This document shows positions 34,090-47,130 of a DNA stretch of 64,000 nucleotides, piece by piece. The DNA is from Mytilinidion resinicola (lineage: Eukaryota > Ascomycota > Dothideomycetes > Mytilinidiales > Mytilinidiaceae): contig NW_022985437.1 in assembly GCF_010093595.1 (NCBI RefSeq), positions 1,781,536 to 1,845,535 on the forward strand. The letters are read 5' to 3'. The notes beneath the pieces were generated by a model. It did no database searches. It saw nothing but the letters and a program-made list of their open reading frames with translations, and was not told where the DNA came from. The position numbers were made by a program, and so were the translations under genes. Within the stretch, counting starts at the first letter, position 1, and every line of letters starts with the position of its first letter.

Positions 34090-35280
34090 GGCGTCTTTCT
34101 TGTTTTCTACCATATCCATGACCGACGTCAAGACCGTGGAGAGAGAAGACTACCAGCCGTGTGAACGTGGTACGCGGGTACTATTCTTCGGTACTATTCT
34201 CTGCCAACTCTTCTTGTCTTTTCTTCTCTTTCTCGGGGATGGCTTGTTGCTTCGACTTTGGGGTGGTGGGTGGGGTCTCGATTCCAGTACTAATTCCTTT
34301 TCCTTTTCCTTTCCCTAACTCTTTCTCTGTTGTCATTTCTTCACACGGCGGCTGTCTGTGCTTGCTTTTGATGGCGAGGGTGTCAATCACGGTCTGTTTC
34401 CCTTTGCTTCCAATCTCCCTAATGTTGCCCCACACCACCCCATTGTTAACACCGGGTGCGACGATTGGTTGTCTGTTTGTCTTGGATCGATAAATGCCCC
34501 CACCTTTATGCTTGCTTGCTTAGCCTACACCACCAGAATGTTGACAAAGGAGGAGATTACGACTGGTTCTGTGACTTGGATCGAGGTCCCTACACTTCTT
34601 CTTGTCGGTTGCTCTCAAAATGGTTTGTGGAATCGAGGGGGATGGGTGGCTATGATTGCGTGTACGATGGGTAATGGGTTCATTTTCCTTTTCCTTGGGA
34701 AGATTGCCCTTTTCATCAGTAGTGCATTGCAAGCGGGACGGATATGGCATGGAGGGTGGTGGGTTGCTCTAGGCATGACTAGGTAGAAAAGCTTCTCACC
34801 ACAACCAAATTTCTGCACTATGCGTGACGATGTGACATAAACCCTGCGCGTGAGCATATACCTTCCTTGCTAACAAAAGGAACGACACAGAGGTACGATA
34901 TTGTATAAGAATTTGATTAGCCAAAAACACTCCACTGACGCCCTGTCATACAGCCAGAGCGCAAGAGCGACAATCTCCTGTAGTGGTGTGCTATATAACG
35001 GAGCCATCTACGGGTTATCCTTCGAGGTACCTACATGTATTGAACGCCACAGACCCCAAATCCCCGCCTTACCCAACGCTATGCAATGCTATCAGATATC
35101 CTGGGCCCTCCGTATTGCGGGAACAGTATGAACGGTATTAGGAAGTCGGTCGGAGAAAGGAGAAATCTTGTGGATCGGTCGTAGACTTCGTTATATTTAA
35201 AGGTATCGATCATAGACTCGACTGGAGACCGGGATCTTGGCTTTAGGTAAGATTAGGCCTCGCAAAGAGGGTCTCAGGTC
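34090..35280. other. Convergent 3' intergenic region
   Basis: CT-rich microsatellite-like sequence occurs around 34290-34330. The open frame at 34358-34786 looks like untranslated sequence, not a gene. No other feature was seen. Confidence 0.55.
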
Positions 35281-37879
35281 TCAGGTCGCTGGGTTTGGAG
35301 TCGCGGTGGCGTGACGCGACTCTGCTCCTGCAGTGGTCGGTGCGGACTTCTCATCCTCCGGCTCTTGCGCAAGTGTTGCTGCAATCTTGACGTCTTCTGG
35401 CGCATGAAGAGGTGGCGAAGCTAAAGGCGTAGAAGGATTGGACGGCTTTGCCCATGCATTTTTTCGCTTCTCCGATGCCCAAGAACCCCACGACGAGATG
35501 TATGCACTAGCACGTGAGGAGGCAGCGTGAACGGAAGCTTGTGCCTGTGAAAGATCCGGGGCTTTGGGAACTGAAGTAATGGCGTATTAAAACAAAGGCA
35601 TACTGTGGGTTCGGCGTTAGACTTACATTTCGTACCTGTCGGCGATGTCCCGTTTTCAGCAGCTGCAGCTCGTTGCTCTTCGCTCCTCTTCCGCTGTGCT
35701 TCTCGCATGGTTTCTATATCTGCCCAGAGATTGTTGAACGCTGACGACACTTTCTTCTGACCTACTGCAAGCCCTTTTCCAAGAACTTCGCGACTGGCCT
35801 GGATTCGCTCATCGAGATGCATTTCTGCTACTTGTCTACATTCTCGAGTCAGTGCGGTGAAATATGGTAGATAAGAGGCAATACGGACTGTGCTAGGCGT
35901 CGTTGTACGTCTTCGATGGACAGACCACCAGAAAAGGGATGCTTTGCGTCAGAAATGTCGAATAGATGCGAGTCTATGATCTATCAGAAAAAGTCCAGGT
36001 TCGCGAAAGCTTCACAGAGACCGCCCACTCACCGGTGATCTTGTTGAAGATTCGGTAATTTTCAGTTCGCATCCAAGCCTCAATCCAATCGGAGTTGAAT
36101 TCGCTAGATGGATCTCCTTCTGCAGGTAGTGCATATCAGCCGCTGAAGACGCTTCGACTAGATAGAAGACATACCATAGTCAGTCAATATGGCATTGTCG
36201 TCCCCTTTATGCTCCTGCATGTAGACCCTGTATTTCGCAGAGGCGAGCAGTGCTAATAGATACTCTTCAAATTGCAGTCGAATGAATTCTTCGCTTCCGG
36301 AGTAACCATGTGTGTTTGGACGACTGGGATTTTCTCCGGAAATGTTAACTTAGAGCAATGCATTGTCAGATTGCACTTACTCTCATCCCATGTATCGTTT
36401 ACCGTGGCGGTGAGAAAGTCTATGAAACGACGATCTGGCGTTGAGAGCACCAACGAATTCCGAAGCGATGATGAAGAGATGTTGATGGTGTGTTCGTCGA
36501 GCTACATGATACCTGTTAGGAAGTGTTCTCAATTTAGCACACGGGGATGATCCTAACATTGATGAGAATGTCACTGTATCGATCCTTTTGTTGGAGCAAG
36601 AGGGAATTCGTGGATCCAACAATGTATGATTTTGTGCCATGATCGGCCAGCATGTCGAGCTGTTGCAGAGGGGTATATGGACCAAACAAGCTGCCTGTGC
36701 CAAATATTTGCAACGGTAGACCCATGTATGCAAGGACTAGACACATTAGCGCTGGCTGAATAACACAGGACAGAAAGACTAACGTGACGACCGTTCACTG
36801 GTTCTAAGTGATGTTGGCCGGACGAGATTCTCTTCGTACGCATTGAACTTGGGATCAGCGCAGTCTTGAAGGTTACGTATCAGGCCGGGTATCAGAGAAA
36901 TAAGAGAGAATTGCATCATGCACAACCGCTCGCAATGCGACCCAAAGAACAACATCTACCATATTTAGCAAGCTTCATTAGGTGGAGAAGAGCGTATTAT
37001 ACCTTTGGTTGTAGCAAGCAGCACTTGAAGAGCACCAAGGTCTGGTGCTTGAACTCGTGGATCATCTCTCGAAGGGAGAGGCCTGTATCAAAAGTTAAAA
37101 ATTAGGCCATGAGATTAACTCCGCCGCAGCGAGGACATACCAAAATACTGATCCCTCTCGTCATCGTGCTCCTTTGCACTCTTAGCCAAGCTTTCCTGGA
37201 ACTTCTGCAAGATGTCTGTATCTGTAAAGTCTCTGCCTTTCATTAGCCCTAGGTGTCACCCTTCCTATCTCGAGTCAACTAACCTTTGCGAGAACCATGC
37301 CGTCGTGATGATGCTCAATTTCTCCCGAACTTGTCCAAAGTGATGCGGGCTATCGCTGATAACCACAACAGCTTTCTGCACCGTACTCCGCGTCACTTCG
37401 GCGGGCCGATTTATGAGCTCGTTTGAATCTAGTTGACGCGTGCAACTGATGCCGAAGAGGCTGGTCGCGGGGACATTGTCCTTGGCCTCGTGTCGCAGCG
37501 TAAAGTAGGAGAAGTCTTCGGTAGATCTGCACGAAAGGTGAATGTGAGCACGGCGTTGCGCATCGCGGGCGTTGAGTGGTGGGGCGGTGAGGGGTTGGAG
37601 GTATGATGCATGTGTGAAGGGACAAGAGTAGAGGAAGACGGGACAACGCACGCGTGCGCGCCGTCGCTCAGCGCCATGAACGGGAGCAGTGGCCATTCAT
37701 TCTCGGTCGCAGGATCGATGCCGTCCTCCACGCCGAACCAGCTCTCGACTTCGGGGCCCCTGCGGCAAGCGGTCAGTCAGTGCGCGAACACGGGAGCGGG
37801 GACACGCGCCGCGGGCTCACTTCGCGTGATGGAATCCGACAATGCATACGAGCGGACTAAAGGGGGCCATGGCGGGCAT
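35281..37879 (-). CDS. avl9: Avl9-like late secretory pathway protein (DENN-type)
   Basis: This is probably the homologue of yeast Avl9, which acts in exocytic transport from late Golgi/endosomes and has a DENN-like fold. I can trace 13 exons with consistent phases from the ATG at 37879 to the stop at 35281, giving 627 aa. Recognisable blocks are FSPLVCIVGFHHAKGPEVES, NEWPLLPFMALSDGAHA, TSLFGISCTRQL, VTRSTVQKAVVVIS, REKLSIITTAWFSQRDFTDT, SLREMIHEFKHQTLVLFK, ERLCMMQFSLISLIPGLI and YMGLPLQIFGTGSLFGPYTP. The C-terminal tail has a helical segment (QKKVSSAFNNLWADIETMRE) and a low-complexity end. Introns are mostly 45-110 nt, and all joins restore family-like sequence. No lesion was found. Confidence 0.86.
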
Positions 37880-38528
37880 GGTGCGCGTGTTGTTGCGTTG
37901 GGGAGCGCGGACGACGCGGTGGCATGGTCGAGGTTCGAGGTGTCGGTGGAGGAGGTATATATTTCAGCCCTATATCTAGCGCCTATGCTACCCGTGGTTC
38001 CATGACGCTGATCACCGCTCTGAATCATGTTCACATTCACAATTTCAAACAGCACCGACAGGAATATACGTGCCCCGTTGGCTAATGCACCTCCACTTAG
38101 GACCAACAATCCCATCATAGCTGCGGGTGTATAGTGTGCCAAGCTTCATATCGAGATTTTGATCTATCGTATACCGTTTGTACGAGGTATCACACATGAA
38201 TGAGAAGCAGCCATCGATGCAGTTGGTCGCAGGCTCAAGAGGATACCACCGTTGCCCTGTTGTTGCTTAACTCTTGTTAAAGCCCTTCGCCATGTCACGC
38301 CTTGGCCCATGCCTGGTCGCAATCCAATTCCGTGAGAAGATCTTGCCCACCCCACACCCCATCCGAGAAAACTAAGAAAGAGATAAGGAGAAGACATCTC
38401 CTGCCATCGCCTACGGAGGGCCGTCGCAGCAAATTGAGGCTAAAGACCCGGATGGGTTCTGGAAGAGAAGAGAGCCGATTGCATCACCTGCCGTCCCCAG
38501 AAGCGTCGACTCCGGGAGAGGGACCGCA
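37880..38528. other. Intergenic, avl9 promoter and hog1 3' region
   Basis: No gene was recognised. It separates two minus-strand genes. Confidence 0.6.
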
Positions 38529-40043
<1,515 letters not shown>

Positions 40044-43000
40044 GATGAGGTGGTGTTAGAGGGGGGATGCGGCAAGCGCAGGTGGGAGCGAAGATGTGGA
40101 TAGGGTCGGTGTGGATAGTCAACGTGGTGTTGTGGGCTTGGAGATGTCGCGGCGCCGCGAGCAGGTTTCGACCAGCGCGCTTCTAACTGGGCTCCGTCTA
40201 GCGAGTTGGACAGGCAGGCTCCGGGCACGGAAGAGGATGCTAGAAGCTAGAGGAGAGGCCACGGGCGGGTGGCAAGCTGCGGCGCGTGTGGATTGCTGCT
40301 TCAGGGCCGCGGTGCCACAAACAGTGCAACCCGTGGGACGGAGGGGCGGCGATGTGGCGGCGGGCGAGGCTGTGGGCGCTGCTTGGAGGGCGGCAAGCGG
40401 TGCTGGTGGGTCGGTGGGAGGCGGCGATCGTTACTATGAAGGGCGAGAGGAAGAAAATAAAGGTGGTGAGAGGGAGGAGTGTACTCCGGGTCTTGAGGGG
40501 GTGCGTCTGCCATCTGCTGTGGAGGCACTGTGTGCTGCACGGGATCGAAGGCCCGAAAACTTGCACGCTGCATGGCCGGCGGCGACGTCATCGCTGCTCA
40601 GAGCAGGCCTCAATTGGGGCTCCGGAATGCCATTTCATCTCTGCATCGCCGCCCGTGCACCGCGCCCCGGGTGCCTGAGTCCAGCGAATCCAGCCGCTGC
40701 CAACACCCCGGACAGCCCCAGAAAGACGCTGGACAGGGCCTTGCGCGACAACAACAAAACTGCCTTTGTGCCTGCCCATGCGTTGCGCCTCGCCCGCCGT
40801 TGCGTGCCTGCGAGCCCACTCGTCGTCCGTCTTCTTGCAGCTGCCGCGTTCCTTTCATGCCGACGCCCTCCGCGCTCTAGCCCGCCGACGTCCCCGATCC
40901 GCCCAACCCCACGGCGACACAGCGGGCAGCGCGAGCGACGGAAGAAGCATGGCGGAAGAAGCATGGTGCAGTCTGGCAGTGGAGGGTCACACGTCTCGCT
41001 GCTGGGGCCGTTACGACGTCTGCCGGCTTCGCTGCCCTCTGCTGGGGATCTGAGGCCGCTTAGTCGCAGGCCGCTGAGAGAGCTGGGGCCCAAACCGACA
41101 CCTTAAAATAGTGCTCCTCATCCGGACGTATCCTGCTCGAATAGGCACCGCAGCGTGGCTATCAACTGGCATCTCCACCGTACATGCAGCGTTGCTGACA
41201 AGGGACTCCGGAGCACTTGGCCTGGGGAGCGCTTGCTGGAGCCATGGAGCTGTCTGATAGCTGCATCTTTAGCCTGCAGCCGACACAATAGCCGTTTCCA
41301 GTGTGCACGCAACGACCCATGCGAGTAGAACCATCCTCACATTACGACTCATGCTCAGGAGTAGTAGCGTCGGCATGCTGGAGGTAGTTGCGCAGCTATG
41401 AGAAACCAGGTCGTGGAAGACTATCTATCTACATACATCTCTATGTCTGGGTGGCATGCCGATCACCAAGCTCAAGTTACAAAACTTGGATACGCATCTG
41501 GCTGTTCCCGCCGATCTAGTGTTCATGGTAATCATCAATCATCAGCATCACATTAAAACCAATGTCATCGTCACCTCTCCGGAGTTCTAATCATGTGCTG
41601 AGCCCCAAACAGTGCCGAGATGAGCCAATCCTGAGCATTTGAAACCGCTAATTCTTGCTCTGGCGGATTCTACACCTTGCCCGACGTTCTAACAGCAATT
41701 TGAAGACCGTGAGCAGTAGCGAGGTGAGCAAGCTTCTTTTCATACCGTAACACGCTCGATCGTGCGCGGCTCCAAGCTTCAGGCTGTCTGTGGTGGAAGC
41801 CACACAGGTTGCTGGTCTAGACTTCGGCACGGTGCCTAGCAGGTGTTTGGCCAGTTCTAACCTTTGTAGGTTTCAAGACTGAAGGCCCTCGCTGTCACGT
41901 CACGGCTGGCGATGCCAGGAGCACACCTGCCGCACTCGTTCTGCGCCCTGGCCGTCTTAGAGCACGTTCGGTACATAGCCCTATAGAATCCTCGCACCAC
42001 AGCGCCGTGTCCATCTAGAATACGGGTACAAGTGGTGACCTGCCCAATTGACGGGGACCGCGGCAGCAAGGCGGTTCTCAGGGCAGCAAGAGGAGTGTGT
42101 GACGACCTTGTATTGCGAAGCTGTCAAACCCGGGAGGAAACTGGGCATCATGGTCCGTCGGCTCTGTTCCACGTGTGGCAGACACATGGCCGTCGGCAGC
42201 AGCGTGAGAGTCAGGCTTCGTTGAACATGAAGCGGCCATCTATGCCGACTCGGTATGAGGTAGCCCAAGGAGCTATCCAGCGTCTCAGAATCGTCGGTTT
42301 CCGATTCCCAATAACCTGCCAGGGGCCTCAAGCGGTGCCAGACAGGTGTACATAGCCCAGAGTGGGGTGGTGCGTGTGTATCTACCGTATCGGAAGTCTA
42401 GGACAAGATCACAGATGCGCAGGCGGCCACGTTTTGTATAAGGCTGAGGGTCGAGACGGCCGTCTGCAGCGCTGGGGAGAGGCAATTGGGATCCCGCGCA
42501 GTGTCTGTTGGTGTGGTGTTTGAGAGCTGGCAACGCGGCCTCAGCAGCTCCAGCGCTTAGTGGGTGATTATTTTGGGAGCCCGGCGTCATCAGAGATCGA
42601 GAGATCGAGAGCGTCCCGAGTGCGCGCTGTAGCCCTTGTTCGAGTACGACTGTAACCTCCAGACTCCGATACCAGGCCGCCCGCTCCAGCGCTGCCCACG
42701 CCCAGCCCAGCACCGCGCCTGCAGTCCATGTGCACCGACGGCGCCCTCAGCCGGTGGGACTGCTCCATTCCCGGCTCCAGCTCCTCTGCGCCCTCAGCCT
42801 CGCCGTCCCACTGCCGGCTCTCGTCAAACACGCGCAGGTGAAGATCCGCCTGCCAGCCCGCCGCCTCCAGCCCAGCTCCTCTCCACCACGCTGCCCTCAC
42901 GCCCATCGCCCGCGCCGCTGGACTCGCCCGCCCGCATCGACCCGGCCTCAGTGTGCCTCCAACGCCCCGATCCGCTTCCGGGGTGCCTTTGCTTGGAGCA

Positions 43001-43409
43001 CCAGCGCACAGATCACCGCCCGGTGGCTCCTGCACATCGCAGGCCGCTCGACCTCCAACAGCCCACGGCGGACATCGCGACCTCCAGCCTGGACCCTGAA
43101 CGACGACCTGCTCGCGCCGGCGGACCGCCTCCATTGCTTGGGCCCAGCGCTGGCGACCTGTGCCTCCCCTCTGCCGCTCCGCCCAGCGTCCGCGACCGCG
43201 CCGACGACCTCTCTTGACCCTCTCCATCTCGCTGCCGGCGGGCGTGACCCACGCCCTGCATTCTTCTGCGGCTTCAGCACTGAGACCGTGTCTCTGCGGT
43301 GCCCCCGGCGCCCTCCCTTGCGACGCGACCAGCCGCCGCCTGCCAGCTTTGTTCTCGATACCACCCTCAACTCCTCCGCGGCTGAGTGCCGCCGCACCGC
43401 ATCGGCACC
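40044..43409. promoter_or_regulatory. Shared divergent upstream region of hog1 and the G-alpha gene
   Basis: These 3.4 kb lie between two head-to-head signalling genes. The parts next to each gene are GC-rich and open in several frames (for example 40096-41106 plus, 42568-43629 minus). These frames overlap each other and carry no domain, so I treat them as untranslated leader and promoter. The middle, about 41.1-42.6 kb, is less biased. A 37-codon upstream frame precedes the G-alpha start. Confidence 0.5.
42728..42841 (+). other. Candidate upstream ORF in the G-alpha leader
   Basis: An ATG-to-TGA frame of 37 codons (MCTDGALSRWDCSIPG) lies about 570 bases before the G-alpha start in C-rich, leader-like sequence. 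It would matter only if transcription begins upstream of it. Confidence 0.25.
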
Positions 43410-44740
43410 ATGGGTCTCTGCATGAGCACAAACAACGAGGATGTCGAGCAGAAGAAGCGGAGCCAGGCCATTGACCGGAAGCTGGAGGAGGATTCCCGGC
43501 GACTACGACGCGAGTGCAAGATCTTGCTGCTAGGTACCACCGCCCGCTCTGGCGCATTGACTGCAGACTGCACATTCTAACCAGCCGTCTTCTAGGATCC
43601 GGAGAGAGCGGCAAGTCGACTATTGTCAAGCAGATGAAGATTATCCACCAGAATGGCTACACCATGGACGAGCTGGCCCAGTACCGCCTCACCATATACA
43701 AGAATGTCATAGACTGCGCCAAGTCTCTGATAGGTGCCATGCGACAATTCGACGTCCAGGCCGAAGACCCTGCGACCGAGGACTACTGCAACTACCTGAT
43801 GGAATATGTGGTGGATCCGGACCCCGAGAAGCCTTTAGAGTACAAGGTCGGCCAGGCCATTACCTCTCTATGGCGCGACCCTTGTGCGCAAAAGGTCCTC
43901 GAGCACTCCAGCGAATTCTACCTGATGGATTCCGCACCATAGTACGTCCGCTGCACCTTCTGCAGCCTCGCCTGCTAACACATACAGCTTCTTCGACGAA
44001 GTAAACCGGATAGCGTCGCCGGACTATATTCCGCAAGAAGCAGATGTGCTAAGGGCGCGAACGAAAACGACCGGTATATACGAGACACGATTCACCATGG
44101 GCCAGTTAAGCATACAGTGCGTTTGCTATAGCATTTTTTAAGGAGTCTGGCTAATAGCAGGGCAGCATGTTCGACGTTGGAGGCCAGCGTAGCGAGCGAA
44201 AGAAATGGATACATTGCTTCGAGAACGTCACGTCAATTATCTTTTGCGTAGCGCTCAGCGAGTACGACCAGGTGCTGTTAGAAGAGAGCAGCCAGGTAAG
44301 ATTTCCACTTTGCTTATATTTGCAGTGCTGATTATCATCACCAGAATCGGATGATGGAAAGTCTGGTCCTATTTGACTCGGTCGTGAATTCGAGATGGTT
44401 CATGCGGACAAGTATAATATTGTTCCTCAACAAGGTCGATCTTTTCAAGGCCAAGCTAGCACGGTCGCCTCTAGGCAACTACTTCCCAGACTATTCAGGC
44501 GGCAACGACGTGAATCGGGCAGCAAAATACCTCCTGTGGAGGTTCAACCAGGTCAATCGGGCGCACCTAAATCTATACCCTCAGTAAGCGATACTGTACA
44601 TGAAAATGGCACTTTCCCTTCGCATGCTAACCAGGAACAGTCTTACTCAAGCCACCGATACCTCAAACATCAGACTCGTGTTCGCGGCTGTCAAGGAGAC
44701 AATTCTTCAAAATGCGTTGAAAGACTCAGGCATTCTATGA
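43410..44740 (+). CDS. gna-3: Heterotrimeric G-protein alpha subunit, class III (GNA-3 type)
   Basis: This is a membrane-tethered signalling GTPase of fungal class III (Neurospora GNA-3, Aspergillus GanB), which feeds cAMP signalling and nutrient sensing. The N terminus MGLCMS gives Gly2 for myristoylation and Cys4 for palmitoylation. Exons are 43410-43533, 43596-43941, 43990-44116, 44166-44295, 44345-44583 and 44641-44740. Nucleotide motifs are intact: GSGESGKST (split by intron 1), [12 protein letters not shown] (the R/T pair of switch I), [12 protein letters not shown] (switch II), FLNKVDLF and the terminal [10 protein letters not shown]. The end, ALKDSGIL, lacks the Cys four residues from the end typical of class I, which supports class III. 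No lesion was found. Confidence 0.96.
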
Positions 44741-47130
44741 CCTCGGCCCTATGTCACTTTCCTTTCGCATGTCCTTTTTTCCACGAACCACCGCTCTGTG
44801 CATACCCATCCACGTGCACTCCCATCGACACTCACCGATTTCATCATTCCTACGACAAACCGCCATCACGACACGACCTACCGTCCTCGCTGCGTAATAT
44901 CAAGCACATCTGGAGGTCACGAGCCGGGATCTGGGACAGTCGATTTGTCTCCTTTTTTCGAGCGCAGCATTGGAGTCTAGGCGTTATTACGGGGGGCCTC
45001 CATCGGGACATATCCCCTGGCCGGTGTCAAATTTCTTCGCACAAACCCAGGGGTAGCATTCCTGGGGAAACGAGGGACGAGGTTGTTTTCTTCTCTCTCT
45101 CCCATATCAATGCCGCCCTTGTTTGCCAAGTCTCTTCTTATCTCTTTTACTATCTTTCTCCGAAACAAAAGTCCGCATGAGATCTTTATATATCGCGCGT
45201 ATCCGCTCAAATAACTTATTTCCACGTGAGGGAGGGATGAGCCAAACCTAATTCCGCGAGGAAACTGTACTCGGCTTTCTTTTTCCATGTGCACTGGTGT
45301 GTGTTTTGTCTGTTTTCCGTTTTTCAATCTTGGGCTTTTGTCTGTTGCGTGTCACGGGTGAGTTGGGTGAGTTATGTGGTTACTTGTACGTTTATTAGTC
45401 TCTCCTTGAATTGCCACGCTACGAACATCCATACCTATACACACACAACAACAACTCGGGCTCTCTTTTTCCGCTCCTCCCAATCTCGTTTGTTCCCGTC
45501 GGTTGGCCTGTCCGTTCTTACCGCTTTCTAGCAATGGCTTCTTTTTCACGGCAGGAGTGGCGGGCTTTTGAATCAGATTTCCTTCATTCTATCTTCTTTG
45601 CCAATTACTTTCTCTCGCCACGTGTTGTGGTGTACGGGTATCAAATAGAGTACCTGGGGCTTTTGTGTTTATCTACTAGGATCGGCCGGGGGAAAGCGGG
45701 GGGAGGGGTTCCCGTGGGGCTAGGAAGAAAGAGTTACGCAGGCCTCGAAGATATGAGGGTTTTTGGATTGGATACATGAGGGGCGGCTGGGTTTGTTGCA
45801 ATAGCTGGGGTATCTAGTGCTGCAAATGGTTTAGGGGGGTAGAGATAGACACGAAATGAGAGCGTACTGTTCATGTGGGGTGGTTTTGTGTGATTGAGCT
45901 GTGATGTTTGATACGTTGAGGTGCCTTGACGGTAGGTTCTTGGCAAACGAAAGGCGTACGGAAAGATTGACTCCGTCTGACTCCGGATTGGAATAGGAGA
46001 GACACGGCGGATTTGGAAGCGTGCTTTGGACTATGGGGGCGGGAACGGTCGTGCTTACGAGGCCCGCTACAGGTTGTGAGTGGGACTCCGCGGGGAGTGG
46101 CCGGAGCCAATGAGGAAGCGAGGATCATGGATGAAGTTAAGTGGTTCGGGTTGCATATCCTTAAATTTGCAGCACCACTCTGGCTCGAGAAAGTAAACCT
46201 GTCCTGCCCGTCTTGAGCTGAATCGAAAGCCACCGATCCCATCCCATCTCGTCCTCCCCCAGCCCTCCCATCTCAAACCCCTTTCTCGCTTCAACGGAAC
46301 TGCGAATCCTGAGGCTCCGGCTTGACGCTGTCGTCATCAAATTTGAAATTAATATAACGGTCTGACATTTGCCTTTCATAAAGTCGTGGGCTGCTAGGGT
46401 GGTTAGGTCACTTGATTACCGGACTTACCTGTCTACACTTCATTGTGGTTGCTTGAAGGTTTCCGGAGTTCGGAGTCGCTGCTGTTTGGAGCAATGCTTC
46501 CTGGAACCCTGTGGCTATCACACGGATATACGGAGTCTCGTGATGGAGCTCTCCGCCCATGAAATTTGTTAGTGAGTGGTCTGGCGGGGAGGGTTGAGTC
46601 AGTAATGGGGGAGAGGGAGAGTTTTGGGTATGAAGAGGGGAGCTGGGATTTTTACAACCTGAAGATTGCTTAACTGGATTATACATCCGCAAAATGAATA
46701 AACCAGCCAATCACCCCAGACGTTGTCTTCGAATTTGTTGACTCTATGGTACCATACCCCCTCTGGCCGTGCTGCTCTTCGTGAACCAGATGGCGCTGTC
46801 AGTGGAGTTGACCCTGACGGTGAAGGCTGCCGTCTCAAGCTCCCAGTCCTCTTTCGTCTACCTAACGTGCCTAGGTACGATGTACGAAGTAGAAGTAGTA
46901 GGTCTTAGTGCTCATTACAGTCACGTGAAACTCACATGTAAGGTTACATCACGTGGCCGTCATTGAGCCATGCTTGGAAACCAGATCGATAACGATAACG
47001 AAATTCTACGAGACATATAGCGACAGTAGCTGGGCACTGTGTCTTGGTGTAAAAAGAGCGTCCATCGTTTGCAGCTTCGTTCAAGTTGTGTCTCCCTAAG
47101 CTTCGCCTGATCCTCTCATAGCGTCCTGCA
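44741..47130. other. Intergenic, 2.4 kb
   Basis: This holds the 3' region of the G-alpha gene and unassigned sequence. Two CACGTG hexamers occur 28 bases apart (46922-46927, 46950-46955) in AT-richer DNA. No gene was recognised on either strand. Confidence 0.55.

Noticed and set aside
34358..34786. A 142-codon frame with hydrophobic segments after the nuclear-protein gene.
   Set aside because: It starts from a non-ATG codon, lies in low-complexity 3' sequence and has no conserved feature.
40096..41106. Long open frames of 336 and 353 codons (also 42568-43629, minus) in the hog1/G-alpha spacer.
   Set aside because: They overlap other open frames on both strands, are Arg/Pro/Ala-rich as expected from GC-rich DNA, and carry no domain; the second runs into the start of the G-alpha gene.
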